This document shows, one piece after another, positions 52,772-61,503 of a DNA stretch of 64,000 bases; position 1 is the first letter of the stretch; each line of letters starts with the position of its first letter. Location of the stretch: NCBI RefSeq assembly GCF_001427305.1, contig NZ_LMFZ01000023.1, positions 16,349 to 80,348 of the forward strand. Reading direction: 5' to 3'. The position numbers were made by a program, and so were the translations under genes. The notes under the pieces were generated by a model, which made no database searches, had not been told where the DNA came from, and saw only the letters and a list, made by a program, of their open reading frames with translations. The DNA comes from Duganella sp. Root1480D1 (GTDB lineage Bacteria > Pseudomonadota > Gammaproteobacteria > Burkholderiales > Burkholderiaceae_D).

Positions 52772-53278
52772 ATGGAAAACAAGATGAAAATGCGCTGGGT
52801 CGTCATGGGCGTCAGCGGGGCGGGAAAAAGCGAGATCGGCGCGCGCCTGGCGGCCGAACTGGGCGTGCCCTTCCTCGAGGGCGACAGCTTTCACCCAGCA
52901 GAGAACGTCACCAAGATGTCGGCCGGCATTCCGTTGAATGACGGCGACCGCGCCGGTTGGCTGCAAGCACTGCGCGACGAAATCAGCGCCGCGCGCGAAC
53001 GCGGCGAAGGACTGGTGCTGTCCTGCTCCTCGCTCAAGCGCCGCTACCGCAACTTGCTGCGCAGCGGCGACCCGGAATTGCGCTTCGCCCACCTGCACGG
53101 CGAGCGTGAGGTCCTCGAACAGCGCATGCGCACGCGTCCGGGCCATTACATGCCGGCCTCGCTGCTGGATAGCCAGCTGCGCGACCTGGAACCGCTGCAA
53201 GCCGACGAAGCCGGCGTGCGTCTCGACCTGACCCAGTCGCCACAACAACTGGTCAACACGATCCTGCAAACCCTGTAA
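52772..53278 (+). CDS. gntK: Gluconokinase
   Basis: The ATG at 52772 follows AGGAG by five bases. The 168-residue kinase has Walker A GVSGAGKS (13-20), the substrate/lid residues FLEGDSFHPAENVTKMSAGIPL and an SSLKRRYRNLLR lid segment. It phosphorylates D-gluconate to 6-phosphogluconate for the Entner-Doudoroff or pentose phosphate route. It is first in an operon with an MFS transporter (31 bases downstream) and a porin, behind two operator-like palindromes. Confidence 0.95.
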   Translation: MENKMKMRWVVMGVSGAGKSEIGARLAAELGVPFLEGDSFHPAENVTKMSAGIPLNDGDRAGWLQALRDEISAARERGEGLVLSCSSLKRRYRNLLRSGDPELRFAHLHGEREVLEQRMRTRPGHYMPASLLDSQLRDLEPLQADEAGVRLDLTQSPQQLVNTILQTL

Positions 53279-53309
53279 CAGCAAGCCTAAAATCAAAACT
53301 GGAGACAGC

Positions 53310-54623
53310 ATGAAATCAGTCATCACCACCAAGGTCGCAAAACGCCGCTGGGGCATAGGCGCCCTGCTCGGCATCGGCGTCCTGATCAACTATATCGACC
53401 GCATCGGCCTGTCGGTCGCGGCGCCGCAAATCCAGGAAGCGTTCAACCTGACCCCAGTCGACATGGGCCTGTTGTTCAGCGCCTTCGCCTGGTCCTACTC
53501 GCTGCTGCAAATCCCGGTCGGCATGGTACTGGACCGCTTTGGGCCAACCCGCGTTGGGCGCTGGGGCGCTTTCCTGTGGGGGCTGGCTTCCACCATTACG
53601 GCTTTCTCCAGCGGCTTTGCCGGCATCTTCGCGGCCCGCGTTTTGCTCGGCATCGCCGAGGCACCGGCATTCCCGGTCAGCTCCAAAGCCACCGGCTACT
53701 GGTTCCCGCGCAATGAACGCGGCATGGCCACCGCCATCTTCGATGCAGCCGCCAAGTTCTCCAATGTGATCGGCGTGCCGCTGGTTGCCGTCACCGTGGT
53801 GGCGTTTGGCTGGCGCTGGGGCTTTGGCCTGACAGCAGTGCTGAGCTTCAGCTACTTCTTCGCTTTCCTGCTGTTCTACCGCGATCCAAGCGCAGACTCC
53901 AAATTGAGCAAGGCCGAACTTGATTACATCCAGCGTGGCGGCGCCGCGCCGGAAGGCCCGGCCGAAGGCGGCGCCGTGAATATGCTGGGCTACCTGCTCA
54001 CCAAATCCAAAGTCTGGGGCCTGACTATCGGCTTCGCTGCTTATGGCTATACCTTCTACCTGTTCCTCACCTGGCTGCCCGGGTACCTGGTACAGACCAT
54101 GCACATGAGTATCATCAAGTCCGCTGGTTTTGCCGCCATCCCATGGGCCGTGGCTACCGTGACCGACCTGATCGTTGGCGGCTGGCTGATCGACCACCTG
54201 ATCGCCAAGGGAAAGAACGAATCCGTGGTACGCAAGAGCGTACTGGTGATCGGCATGCTGTTTGGCCTGGCGGTTTTCGGCGCCACCCAGACTACCGATC
54301 CGGCATGGGCCATCTTCTGGATCTCGATCGCACTGGGCGGCCTGGCTTCCGCGGCACCGGTTGGCTGGTCGCTGCCATCGCTGATCGCACCCAAAGGCGG
54401 TGCCGGCACCGTGGGCGGCATTATGAACTTTGCCAATAACCTCATGGGCGCAGCCGCACCTATCGTCACCGGCATGATCGTCGGCGCCACCAACTCGTTT
54501 GCCAACGCCTTCATGGTGGCGGGCGTAATCCTGCTGGTTGGCATTGTGTCCTTTGTCTTCGTGCTCGGCAAAATCGAACCGCTGCCCGATCCTTCCCCGC
54601 GCGGCAGCACTGTCCCTGCCTAA
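53310..54623 (+). CDS. MFS sugar-acid transporter (anion:cation symporter family)
   Basis: The 437-residue protein has twelve transmembrane helices and the ACS-family signature DRIGLSVAAPQIQEAF in helix 1 to loop 1, with VLDRFGPTRVGRWGAFLWG between helices 2 and 3. Its position between gntK and a porin makes D-gluconate or a related hexonate the likely substrate. A start at 53310 is preceded by GGAGA. It is probably the proton-coupled inner-membrane carrier for this pathway. Confidence 0.9.
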   Translation: MKSVITTKVAKRRWGIGALLGIGVLINYIDRIGLSVAAPQIQEAFNLTPVDMGLLFSAFAWSYSLLQIPVGMVLDRFGPTRVGRWGAFLWGLASTITAFSSGFAGIFAARVLLGIAEAPAFPVSSKATGYWFPRNERGMATAIFDAAAKFSNVIGVPLVAVTVVAFGWRWGFGLTAVLSFSYFFAFLLFYRDPSADSKLSKAELDYIQRGGAAPEGPAEGGAVNMLGYLLTKSKVWGLTIGFAAYGYTFYLFLTWLPGYLVQTMHMSIIKSAGFAAIPWAVATVTDLIVGGWLIDHLIAKGKNESVVRKSVLVIGMLFGLAVFGATQTTDPAWAIFWISIALGGLASAAPVGWSLPSLIAPKGGAGTVGGIMNFANNLMGAAAPIVTGMIVGATNSFANAFMVAGVILLVGIVSFVFVLGKIEPLPDPSPRGSTVPA

Positions 54624-54656
54624 GTACGCCCCACCTTATTTAACACCGGAGACAAA

Positions 54657-55724
54657 ATGAACAAACGCATTACTGCGGTGGTGGCGCTCGCCCTTACCGC
54701 TTGCAGCAGCGCCGCACTGGCACAGAGCAATGTCGCCTTTTACGGCGTGATGGACCTTGGCATTTTGCAGGACCGGGGCGGCGTGGCCGGCACTTCCACC
54801 CGCGTCACCAGCGGCATGGCGACCCAGAGCCGCTGGGGCTTCAAAGGCAGCGAAGACCTGGGCGGCGGCATGTCGGCCTTCTTCGTGATTGAGGGCGGCA
54901 TCCACGGCGACGTGGGCAACTCAACCCAGAACAACACCTTGTTCGGCCGCACCAGCATTGTCGGCTTGCGCAGCGCCAGGCTCGGCTCGGTCTCCATCGG
55001 CCTGCAGGATACGCCGCTGTTCACCACCCTCAACACGGTGGTCGACCCGCTGCGCAACGGCATCGCGCGCTCCAACAACCTGATGCCATCGACCGGTTTC
55101 CGCGCCAGTAACTCGGTGCTGTTCCGCACGGCTGACGTGAACGGCTTCAGTGCCGACTTCATGGTGGCGGCAGGAGAAGTGGCGGGAGACAGCAGCGCCA
55201 GCCGCTCCCTGGGTGGTTCGGTGGGCTACGCCAAAGGGCCGTTGAACATCCGGCTCGCCTATCACAATCGCAATAACGACACTGCCACGCTAAAGAACAC
55301 CAATAGCGGCCGCAACTTCCTGCTTGGCGCAAACTACGACTTCGAAGTGGCCAAGCTCTGGTTCGGCCTTGGTGTCGACAAGGGCCTGAACAGCGCACCC
55401 TACAACAGCGCTGGCGCACCATTCGGCGGCATCGCGCCAACGCCGTCGACCGACAGCCGCGACCTGCTGCTTGGCGTATCGGTGCCGTTTGGACCGCACA
55501 CAGTGGTGGCAAGCGTCATCCGCAAAGATGACCGTGGCGTGCTGAACCAGGATGCGCAGCAGTACGCGCTGGCCTATATGTATGCGCTCTCAAAGCGCAC
55601 TGACGTCTATACCTCCTATGCTCGCATCCGCAACCACAATGGCGCAGGCTATACCGAGGGAAATAGCGAAGAACCAGGCCTGGGCGACCGCCAGCTCACG
55701 GTCGGCCTGCGCCATCGCTTCTAA
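54657..55724 (+). CDS. Gram-negative trimeric porin
   Basis: The 355-residue protein starts with a signal peptide ending ALAQS, then NVAFYGVMDLGIL, the hallmark first strand of the betaproteobacterial Porin_4 family. It ends with an aromatic-terminal strand (LTVGLRHRF), the signal for outer-membrane insertion. GGAG lies seven bases before the ATG. It follows the gluconate transporter by 33 bases and is probably the outer-membrane channel for sugar acids in the same operon. Confidence 0.92.
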   Translation: MNKRITAVVALALTACSSAALAQSNVAFYGVMDLGILQDRGGVAGTSTRVTSGMATQSRWGFKGSEDLGGGMSAFFVIEGGIHGDVGNSTQNNTLFGRTSIVGLRSARLGSVSIGLQDTPLFTTLNTVVDPLRNGIARSNNLMPSTGFRASNSVLFRTADVNGFSADFMVAAGEVAGDSSASRSLGGSVGYAKGPLNIRLAYHNRNNDTATLKNTNSGRNFLLGANYDFEVAKLWFGLGVDKGLNSAPYNSAGAPFGGIAPTPSTDSRDLLLGVSVPFGPHTVVASVIRKDDRGVLNQDAQQYALAYMYALSKRTDVYTSYARIRNHNGAGYTEGNSEEPGLGDRQLTVGLRHRF

Positions 55725-55770
55725 TGCGCAGTCAACTCGACGATTCTTTTGGGAAATAAATTTGACAACA

Positions 55771-55817
55771 GGGGGATTTCGGGGTGAAATGTACACTCTC
55801 ACCCAAGGAAATCCCCC
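55771..55817. repeat. Inverted repeat spanning the DUF4124 gene's promoter and RBS
   Basis: GGGGGATTTC (55771-55780) pairs perfectly with GAAATCCCCC (55808-55817), with an inner GGGTGA/TCACCC pair. The right arm covers the ribosome binding site. A TTGACA at 55762-55767 and TGAAAT at 55785-55790 could form a promoter 17 bases apart, with the left arm inside the spacer. Confidence 0.65.
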
Positions 55818-55818
55818 T

Positions 55819-56343
55819 ATGAATCAACGTATTACCCGCCTGGCGCTGGCAACGGCGCTGATTGCCTGCACTTCCCTCGCTCAAGCGCAGTGGTTGTGGG
55901 TGAACGATAAAGGCGTGAAACAGCTTTCCGACCAGCCTCCGCCACCAGGAACGCCGGCTAACCGCATCCTGAAAGCGCCACGTGGCGCCGCCGCTGCCGA
56001 ACTGCGCAAGGAAATGGCGGCAACGCCAGCCAACGGCGACGAATCACCAGCAGGCGAAGACAAAGCCGCACCCGCCAAGCCTTCGTTGGCAGAACGCAAC
56101 GCGGACTACAAGAAACGCCAGCAAGAGAACTCTGAAAAGACGGCCAAGGCGGAGGCCGACGCCAAGCGCGAAGCCGAGAAGAAGAAGTACTGCGCGGAAG
56201 CCAAGAACAACATCGGCATGCTGGAAAGCGGCATGCGCGTTTCAGAAATGGGCCCGAACGGCGAGCGCAACTTCATGTCCGACGATACCCGCGCGCAGAA
56301 GATCAAGGAACAGCGCGAGTCCGTCAACAGCGTGTGCAACTAA
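55819..56343 (+). CDS. Secreted DUF4124 protein
   Basis: The start (MNQRITRLAL) at 55819 has AAGGAA about ten bases upstream. A signal peptide (about 1-22, ending AQA) is followed by a DUF4124 core: QWLWVNDKGVKQLSDQPPPP. A long charged helix (ERNADYKKRQQENSEKTAKA onward) and a C-terminal conserved region with two cysteines, YCAEAKNN and NSVCN, follow. The family is common in Gram-negatives and is thought to be periplasmic; its role is unknown. The expression signals are enclosed in the inverted repeat at 55771-55817. Confidence 0.88.
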   Translation: MNQRITRLALATALIACTSLAQAQWLWVNDKGVKQLSDQPPPPGTPANRILKAPRGAAAAELRKEMAATPANGDESPAGEDKAAPAKPSLAERNADYKKRQQENSEKTAKAEADAKREAEKKKYCAEAKNNIGMLESGMRVSEMGPNGERNFMSDDTRAQKIKEQRESVNSVCN

Positions 56344-56353
56344 TCGAAGGCCT

Positions 56354-56635
56354 TCAAGCCTTCTTCGCCCGGCGCCGCCGGGCGTCTTTCGGGTCAGCGA
56401 TCAGCGGCCGGTAGATTTCAATCCGGTCGCGCGCGCGCACCACGGTATCCAGCGTTTTCTTCTTCCCGTAAATTCCAACCGGCATCGTCACCAGGTTGAT
56501 CTCGGGCGCCTCCTGCAGGATGCCGCTGATCTCGATGGCCTGGCCGATGGTGGTGCCCTCGTCTACTTCCAACGCATACAGCAAAGGCTGCGAAGCCGGC
56601 GCATAACACACCGTAATTTTGAGTCGTTCAGCCAT
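56354..56635 (-). CDS. rnfH: RnfH-family ubiquitin-like protein
   Basis: The 93-residue protein is a ubiquitin-fold RnfH/RatB: MAERLKITVCYAPASQPLLY opens, with GTTIGQAIEISGIL as the helix and VGIYGKKKTLDTVVRARDRI as the conserved turn. It ends in a basic KDARRRRAKKA tail. Its start overlaps the ratA stop by eight bases, the usual ratA-rnfH order. Its role is not settled. Confidence 0.92.
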   Translation of the reverse strand: MAERLKITVCYAPASQPLLYALEVDEGTTIGQAIEISGILQEAPEINLVTMPVGIYGKKKTLDTVVRARDRIEIYRPLIADPKDARRRRAKKA

Positions 56636-57059
56636 ACACGGTCTCGGCCCGTTTGCAGAAAGAATCGACCATGCTGTTGGCAATCATGCCGAACACGGAG
56701 CCGATCACCTGTTCCAGCAGCTTGCTGGAAAACTCGTAGTGCAGGTCAAGTTCGACCTTGCAGGCATCTTCGCGCAAGGCCTTGAAAGTCCAGGTACCAT
56801 CGAGGGTCTTGAACGGGCCATCGACCAGCTTCATACGGATTTCACTGAACGGGGTATTCGAGTTGGACGTGGTGAAATGCTGCTTAACACCATGGAAATT
56901 GATCCCAACACTGGCCACAACATGGTTCTCACCCCGTTCGCGGACATCAACTCCGCCACACCAGGGCAAAAATTTGGGATAATCCTCGACCTTTGCCACT
57001 AAATCAAACATTTGCTCGGCGCTGTATCCCAGGAATACCGACTTGTGCACTACTGCCAT
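56628..57059 (-). CDS. ratA: RatA/COQ10-like START-domain protein
   Basis: The start (MAVVHKS) is taken at 57059. The 143-residue protein is a START/Bet v1-like ligand-binding domain with the RatA motifs VEDYPKFLPWCGGVDV, VGINFHGVKQHFTTSN and LDLHYEFSSKLLEQVIGSVF. E. coli RatA associates with the 50S subunit; the COQ10 relatives bind ubiquinone, and it is uncertain which applies here. It is divergent from smpB, with about 67 bases between starts. Confidence 0.92.
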   Translation of the reverse strand: MAVVHKSVFLGYSAEQMFDLVAKVEDYPKFLPWCGGVDVRERGENHVVASVGINFHGVKQHFTTSNSNTPFSEIRMKLVDGPFKTLDGTWTFKALREDACKVELDLHYEFSSKLLEQVIGSVFGMIANSMVDSFCKRAETVYG

Positions 57060-57126
57060 TGAGTAACCGTTTGCTATGATGTTGTCCAAAGAACCCGTAG
57101 TTTAACCGACCCACGCATTTTTACCC

Positions 57127-57576
57127 ATGTCCATTGCCGATAATCGCAAAGCCTTCCACGACTACTTCATTGAAGACAAGTATGAAGCCGGGATCGCGCT
57201 CGAAGGCTGGGAAGTCAAGGCGATCCGCGATGGGCGCGTTCAGATCAAGGAAGCTTACGTTACCATCCGCGATAACGAACTGTACCTGTTTGGCGCGCAC
57301 ATCAGCGCCCTGCCTACCGCTTCCACCCATATCCACCCGCAAGCCGTGCGCACGCGCAAGTTGCTGCTGCACCGCGCCGAGATCGACAAGTTGGTCGGCA
57401 AGGTCGAACGCGCCGGCTACACCCTGGTGCCGCTGAACCTGCACTTCAAAGGCGGCCGCATCAAATGCGAGATCGGCCTGGCCAAGGGCAAGAAGCAGCA
57501 CGACAAGCGCGCCTCCGAGAAAGACCGCGACGCCAGCCGCGAAGTGGCGCAAGTCATGAAGCAACACCGGCGATAA
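57127..57576 (+). CDS. smpB: SsrA-binding protein
   Basis: The 149-residue protein starts MSIADNRKAFHDYFIED and contains the conserved ALEGWEVKAIRDGRVQIKEA (OB core), then HPQAVRTRKLLLHRAEIDKL and a basic C-terminal tail (KGKKQHDKRASEKDRD). SmpB binds tmRNA and delivers it to stalled ribosomes. The family is universal and length is normal. It is divergent from ratA, a frequent arrangement in Burkholderiales. Confidence 0.97.
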   Translation: MSIADNRKAFHDYFIEDKYEAGIALEGWEVKAIRDGRVQIKEAYVTIRDNELYLFGAHISALPTASTHIHPQAVRTRKLLLHRAEIDKLVGKVERAGYTLVPLNLHFKGGRIKCEIGLAKGKKQHDKRASEKDRDASREVAQVMKQHRR

Positions 57577-57651
57577 TCGAAAGGCCACAAACATTTCCAA
57601 GTAGCAACGTGGGTGCTACACTTGTGTATCATCAACTTGCCTGGAAATGAG

Positions 57652-58356
57652 ATGGCCTGGAAAATCGCAATTGCGCTGTTAGCAGCTACGGCCCTCGGCG
57701 GCTGTCAGACCCCGTATTCGCCTGCGCCGCTCGCCACCAACTTCCCTACGACAAAGCAGGAAAAGCTCCAGGCCGCAGCGCATTGGACCGCAATCGCCGG
57801 CCATTTCGAACAGCAGGTAATGGCCGAGCTGAAGAAGTCCTCGCCACGCCCTCTTTATGTTGAGAGCCCGGCCAATCCCAGTGCATTTCAACAGGCTATC
57901 AACAACCAGCTCCTTTCCGCGCTGGTCAGGGACGGTTATGTAGTGTCGCGCACGCCAGCCGGCGCCCTGCAGATCAGTCTCGACATCCAGGCCATCACCT
58001 TCGCTCCCGACCGGAAAAAGAACGCGCCGGTAGGCTTGGCAACCGCCATTGCTACTGGCGTATGGGTGCTGGCCGAGCGAATTGGCGACCCGGTCGGCAA
58101 AGTCGGCCGATTTGCCGGCGCCGTCGGCATTGGCGCCGGCATCGATGCCTACCATTGGTACGACAGCGAATTCGCGTCTGGACCAACGCCTCGTACCGAG
58201 ATTATCATTACAGCATCCGTCACCGATGAAAACCGCTACATTGCGCGCGCATCGAATACCTACTACGTGGCCGACGCCGATCGCAGCCTGTACGGCATCC
58301 ATGACGGAGCCCAACCGCAGCTGAGCCAGACCTTCCAGGTAAAAGGAGATCGTTGA
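57652..58356 (+). CDS. Predicted outer-membrane lipoprotein (234 aa)
   Basis: The start (MAWKIAIALL) at 57652 has a GAAATGAG context rather than a good Shine-Dalgarno. A signal peptide ends at the lipobox LGGC (Cys about residue 18). The mature protein contains a conserved-looking helix (FEQQVMAELKKSSPRPLYVE) and a glycine-rich segment (KVGRFAGAVGIGAGIDAY) that may be membrane-associated. It overlaps the downstream FlgO-like gene by one base at the stop/start (TGATG). The pair probably acts together in the outer membrane. Confidence 0.8.
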   Translation: MAWKIAIALLAATALGGCQTPYSPAPLATNFPTTKQEKLQAAAHWTAIAGHFEQQVMAELKKSSPRPLYVESPANPSAFQQAINNQLLSALVRDGYVVSRTPAGALQISLDIQAITFAPDRKKNAPVGLATAIATGVWVLAERIGDPVGKVGRFAGAVGIGAGIDAYHWYDSEFASGPTPRTEIIITASVTDENRYIARASNTYYVADADRSLYGIHDGAQPQLSQTFQVKGDR

Positions 58357-58898
58357 TGCGTGCTGTCGCCGCCCTGCTTCTTCCGCTTTCACTGGCAGGC
58401 TGCGCCTGGTTCTCCGACAAGCCGCCGGAAAACGACTACGCCTCCACTTCGCAAAACCAGTTCGTCGGCGCCAACTACAAGGCGGCCGACGTCCTGCTGT
58501 CCCAGCTCAATGGCCGCCTGGCCGGCGACAAGCCCTTGATCATGGCAACCGTGGTCAACATCGACGCGCTCGACCAGAGTTCCACGTTGGGCCGCCTGGT
58601 ATCCGAACAGGTGTCGACCCGCCTTGCCCAAGGCGGACTGCGCATGCTCGAGATGAAGCTGCGCACCTCCGTCTACATGAAGCGCCAGCAAGGCGAAATG
58701 ATGCTGACGCGCGAAGTGGGTGAAGTAGCGCACAACCACAATGCCCAGGCAGTCGTGGTTGGCTCCTACGGCGAGACCAACGACGCGGTTTTCGTCAACA
58801 TCAAGGTGGTGCAGCCGCAAACCAACCAGGTGATGGCAGCAACCGACTACGTATTGGCCAAGGACAGCGTGGTGCGTTCTATGTTGCTGGGACGCTGA
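58356..58898 (+). CDS. FlgO-family outer-membrane lipoprotein
   Basis: The ATG follows AGGAG by about seven bases. The 180-residue protein has a lipobox (LAGC) and the FlgO domain: ANYKAADVLLSQLNGRLAGD, then MATVVNIDALDQSSTLGRLV and RLAQGGLRMLEMKLR. In Vibrio FlgO supports flagellar or outer-membrane assembly; in non-flagellar contexts the domain's role is unclear. No flagellar genes are nearby. It is translationally coupled to the upstream lipoprotein. Confidence 0.88.
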   Translation: MRAVAALLLPLSLAGCAWFSDKPPENDYASTSQNQFVGANYKAADVLLSQLNGRLAGDKPLIMATVVNIDALDQSSTLGRLVSEQVSTRLAQGGLRMLEMKLRTSVYMKRQQGEMMLTREVGEVAHNHNAQAVVVGSYGETNDAVFVNIKVVQPQTNQVMAATDYVLAKDSVVRSMLLGR

Positions 58899-59724
58899 GC
58901 AAGTCCACCAGCCGTGGCAGGACCTCCTGCGCAGGCAGTTCCAGTTTCAGTGCAAGCAGGTCATCGGCGCGGGTCTTTCCCGCGTTGATGGCTGCAATCG
59001 GCTTGCCGGCTGCGGCAGCCATGCGGCAGAAGCGGTAACCGGAAAACACCATCAGCGAAGAGCCGACCACCAGCAGCGCGTCGGCAGCCTCCATTTCGGC
59101 CAGCGCATGCGCAGTGCGCGCAGGCGGCACGTTATCGCCGAAGAAAACCACGTCCGGCATCAGCACACCGCCGCAGGCAGTGCAGGCTGGCGCATGGAAG
59201 TCCTGCAGCGCATCCGGTTCGACAGCCGCATCGCCATCTGGCAGCGGCTGCGCGAGGAGGTTCGCCAGGCCAGGATTGTCGCGCTCGAGCTGCGGCTGCA
59301 GGCTGGCGCGCGAGTAGCGGGCCTGGCACTCAAGGCAAATCACATGGTGCAGGTTGCCGTGCAATTCAATCAGGCGTTTGCTGCCGGCGCGCTGGTGCAG
59401 GCCATCCACGTTCTGCGTAATCACACTATGCACATGGCCGGCCGCCTCCAGTTCGGCGAGCGCGCGGTGGCCGGCATTCGGCTCGGCACGCGAAACCGTC
59501 GCCCAACCCACCATGCTGCGCGCCCAGTAACGACGCCTGGTCGCTTCGTTACGGCGAAATTCGGGACCCTGGATCGGCGTGCGGCCACGCCGCACGCCAT
59601 CCTTGTCCCGGTAGCCGGGAATGCCGGAAGCAGTGCTGATCCCCGCACCGGTCAACACCAGCACACGGCTGTGGCGCGTCAGGAAGCGCGCCAGTCCGGC
59701 CTCAATCGGCTGCAGCGCATCCAT
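58879..59724 (-). CDS. NAD-dependent protein deacetylase (sirtuin)
   Basis: The 281-residue protein starts at MDALQPIEAG. It has the sirtuin motifs VLTGAGISTASGIPGYRD (24-41), TQNVDGLHQ (103-111) and catalytic His122 in IELHGN. The four zinc cysteines are CLEC (130, 133) and CTAC (about 180-185). The final block GSSLMVFSGYRFC is the NAD-ribose region. It resembles the class II SIRT4-like group. Its 3' end overlaps the 3' end of the convergent FlgO gene by 20 bases. It is preceded by DUF1272, whose end overlaps its start. Confidence 0.92.
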   Translation of the reverse strand: MDALQPIEAGLARFLTRHSRVLVLTGAGISTASGIPGYRDKDGVRRGRTPIQGPEFRRNEATRRRYWARSMVGWATVSRAEPNAGHRALAELEAAGHVHSVITQNVDGLHQRAGSKRLIELHGNLHHVICLECQARYSRASLQPQLERDNPGLANLLAQPLPDGDAAVEPDALQDFHAPACTACGGVLMPDVVFFGDNVPPARTAHALAEMEAADALLVVGSSLMVFSGYRFCRMAAAAGKPIAAINAGKTRADDLLALKLELPAQEVLPRLVDLLSVPAT

Positions 59725-59950
59725 TTGGCTTGAACACGCGTTCGGTCGACGCCGGGTACTTTTCCAGCTTCGCTGCAGCACGGGTTGGACGCGGGGCGAA
59801 ATCGCCGCCGCAGTTCGGGCATCTGCCGTGCAGCTTAACGTTCACGCAGTCGGCGCAAAAGGTGCACTCGAATGAGCAGATCAAGGCGTCCTGTGCGCCG
59901 GGCGGCAAGTCCTTGTTACAGCATTCGCAGTTGGGTCGCATTTGCAGCAT
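59702..59950 (-). CDS. DUF1272 zinc-ribbon protein
   Basis: The product reads MLQMRPNCECCNKDLPPGA, with the DUF1272 pattern of four CxxC-like pairs: CECC, CSFECTFC, CADC and CPNC. It is an 82-residue zinc-binding protein of unknown function. It overlaps the start of the sirtuin gene by 23 bases and is probably co-transcribed with it. Confidence 0.88.
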   Translation of the reverse strand: MLQMRPNCECCNKDLPPGAQDALICSFECTFCADCVNVKLHGRCPNCGGDFAPRPTRAAAKLEKYPASTERVFKPNGCAAAD

Positions 59951-59962
59951 GTCAGGAGTCCT

Positions 59963-61036
59963 TTATTGATTTCGATAGCTGATTGCGTTCAGCAAAGCAC
60001 TGGTCGTATCGATATCGGTCAACGCCTCATTCGTGGCGCGCGCAAAGCTGCGCTCGCGGATACGGGCCAGGCGCTCGAGCAATTCGTTCTTCGGCAGGCG
60101 CGATTGCACGATTGCCACGGGATCAATGCCCTCATAGCGGCCACCGTTTGTCTCCAGCGTGTCGAGCAGGCGGCGCACTTCAGCATCCGCCAAAGCGCCC
60201 TTCCCGGCCTCCGGCACTGGTTGCTGGGCGAGTTGCTGGCGCATCGGGGCAAAGAACTGCGCCGCCTCTTTCGACATGCCTTGCGGCTTGATCGCCAACA
60301 GCGCTTGGCGGCCTTGCGGGCCGCCGGCACGCACCAGGAAATTCACGGCGCGCGTGAAGACCTCCATGTCGGCACTTTGCAGCAGCGGTTCGACAGCGTG
60401 CACGCTGGCCGGCGAGCCAACCAGTTGCAGCGCATCCAGCACCGGTTTGACCAGCGCCGGATCGCGCAGCAACGTCGCAAGGTGGCGCTCACCTGCCGCG
60501 CCAAAGCGGCCATACAGCAAGGCGCGCACGCCCGTTTCATCGATCACCGAGCCCTGCTGCGGCAATGGAACGGTCACGGCCTTGCGCAGGAAGGCGCGGT
60601 CGATCAGCGGCAGCAGGCGCGCATCCTGGCCGGCCGCAGCGGAGTGCATCAAACGGAAAAGCTGGGGACCGTCGAGTGCCGCCTCAGGATTGATGGCCAG
60701 CGCGGCTTGCGCGGCGAGCGGCCTGTCGGCTTCGGCGCCATAAGCTACCAGGAAGCAGGCAGCGTCCAGCAGCAATTGCTGGCTGGGGCGTGCGGAACGC
60801 AGCTCGGCGGCCAGCTCGCGGCGCAGCAGCGGGATAGCGTCATCGCGGTAATCGCCAAAGAAGCGCCACGCTGCATCCAGCTCGCGGCGCTGGGCGCCTG
60901 CTGCAGCGGCGTTGGCGGCTGCAGGCATGGCGCGGATCTGGGCGATGCGGGCAGAGAGGGCCGCATCGGTCGCCGCATCGCCCGCATAGGCGGCGAATGC
61001 AGCGGATGCCAGGGCGGCGGCGAGAACGCGCTTCAT
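59963..61036 (-). CDS. Secreted HEAT-like helical repeat protein
   Basis: The start (MKRVLAAAL) at 61036 begins a signal peptide ending AYAGD. The 357-residue mature protein is almost entirely alpha-helical with repeated Ala/Leu-rich pairs (AELRSARPSQQLLLDAACFL, LATLLRDPALVKPVLDALQL, AVNFLVRAGGPQGRQALLAI). This is typical of HEAT/ARM repeats, though I assign no family. No cysteines for disulphides are visible. Its start overlaps the DUF4259 gene's stop by 4 bases (ATGA), so the two are translationally coupled. Confidence 0.75.
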   Translation of the reverse strand: MKRVLAAALASAAFAAYAGDAATDAALSARIAQIRAMPAAANAAAAGAQRRELDAAWRFFGDYRDDAIPLLRRELAAELRSARPSQQLLLDAACFLVAYGAEADRPLAAQAALAINPEAALDGPQLFRLMHSAAAGQDARLLPLIDRAFLRKAVTVPLPQQGSVIDETGVRALLYGRFGAAGERHLATLLRDPALVKPVLDALQLVGSPASVHAVEPLLQSADMEVFTRAVNFLVRAGGPQGRQALLAIKPQGMSKEAAQFFAPMRQQLAQQPVPEAGKGALADAEVRRLLDTLETNGGRYEGIDPVAIVQSRLPKNELLERLARIRERSFARATNEALTDIDTTSALLNAISYRNQ

Positions 61037-61455
61037 GCCGACAACCTGCGCTGCAAGTCGGTGACCGTGGCGCGCCAGTCCTCGTAATGCTCGCTGTCTT
61101 CCCACAGTTCGCGCAACTCGGAAGCATCGGACAGTACCAGGGCCAGCACGCGCTGGGCCTTGTCCGCGATATCGGCGCGCGGCTTGCTTAGCTTTGCCTG
61201 CACCTCGGCCACCCACTCATCGACGCGCCCGGAATCATCGTCCTTCGCCCCGCCCTTGCCCTGCAGGCGCGACCAGGTTTCCACCGCAGCCAGCGCCTCG
61301 GCACCAAACGGCGCCTCCAAATACTCGGTGGTCTCCGCCTGCAACACGTTATTCAACGTGTCCTCGATAAAGTAAAGGTCCCTCGATTCCTGCAAATCCT
61401 CCGCCCAATCCTGCGCGAAGTCATTGCCATACGGTCCAACAGCCCAGGTTCCCAC
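61033..61455 (-). CDS. DUF4259-family protein
   Basis: The start is GTG at 61455 with AGGAGG five bases upstream; it gives the DUF4259 hallmark N-terminus VGTWAVGPYGNDFAQDW. An ATG further upstream (61494) would add 13 residues and has no binding site. The rest is helical and acidic, with WSRLQ and LVLSDASELRELWED near the end. The family's role is unknown. It is coupled to the downstream HEAT-like gene. Confidence 0.85.
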   Translation of the reverse strand: MGTWAVGPYGNDFAQDWAEDLQESRDLYFIEDTLNNVLQAETTEYLEAPFGAEALAAVETWSRLQGKGGAKDDDSGRVDEWVAEVQAKLSKPRADIADKAQRVLALVLSDASELRELWEDSEHYEDWRATVTDLQRRLSA

Positions 61456-61503
61456 ATGCGCCTCCTGTTCGATATAAGGCCGCATTGTACGCAATTACGG
61501 CCC

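Noticed and set aside
53316..54197. Open frame of 293 codons on the minus strand opposite the gluconate transporter
   Set aside because: The plus strand encodes a clear MFS protein; the other frame is hydrophilic noise.
59942..61087. Open frame of 381 codons on the plus strand opposite the HEAT-like gene
   Set aside because: The minus-strand frame has a signal peptide and coherent repeats; the plus-strand one does not.
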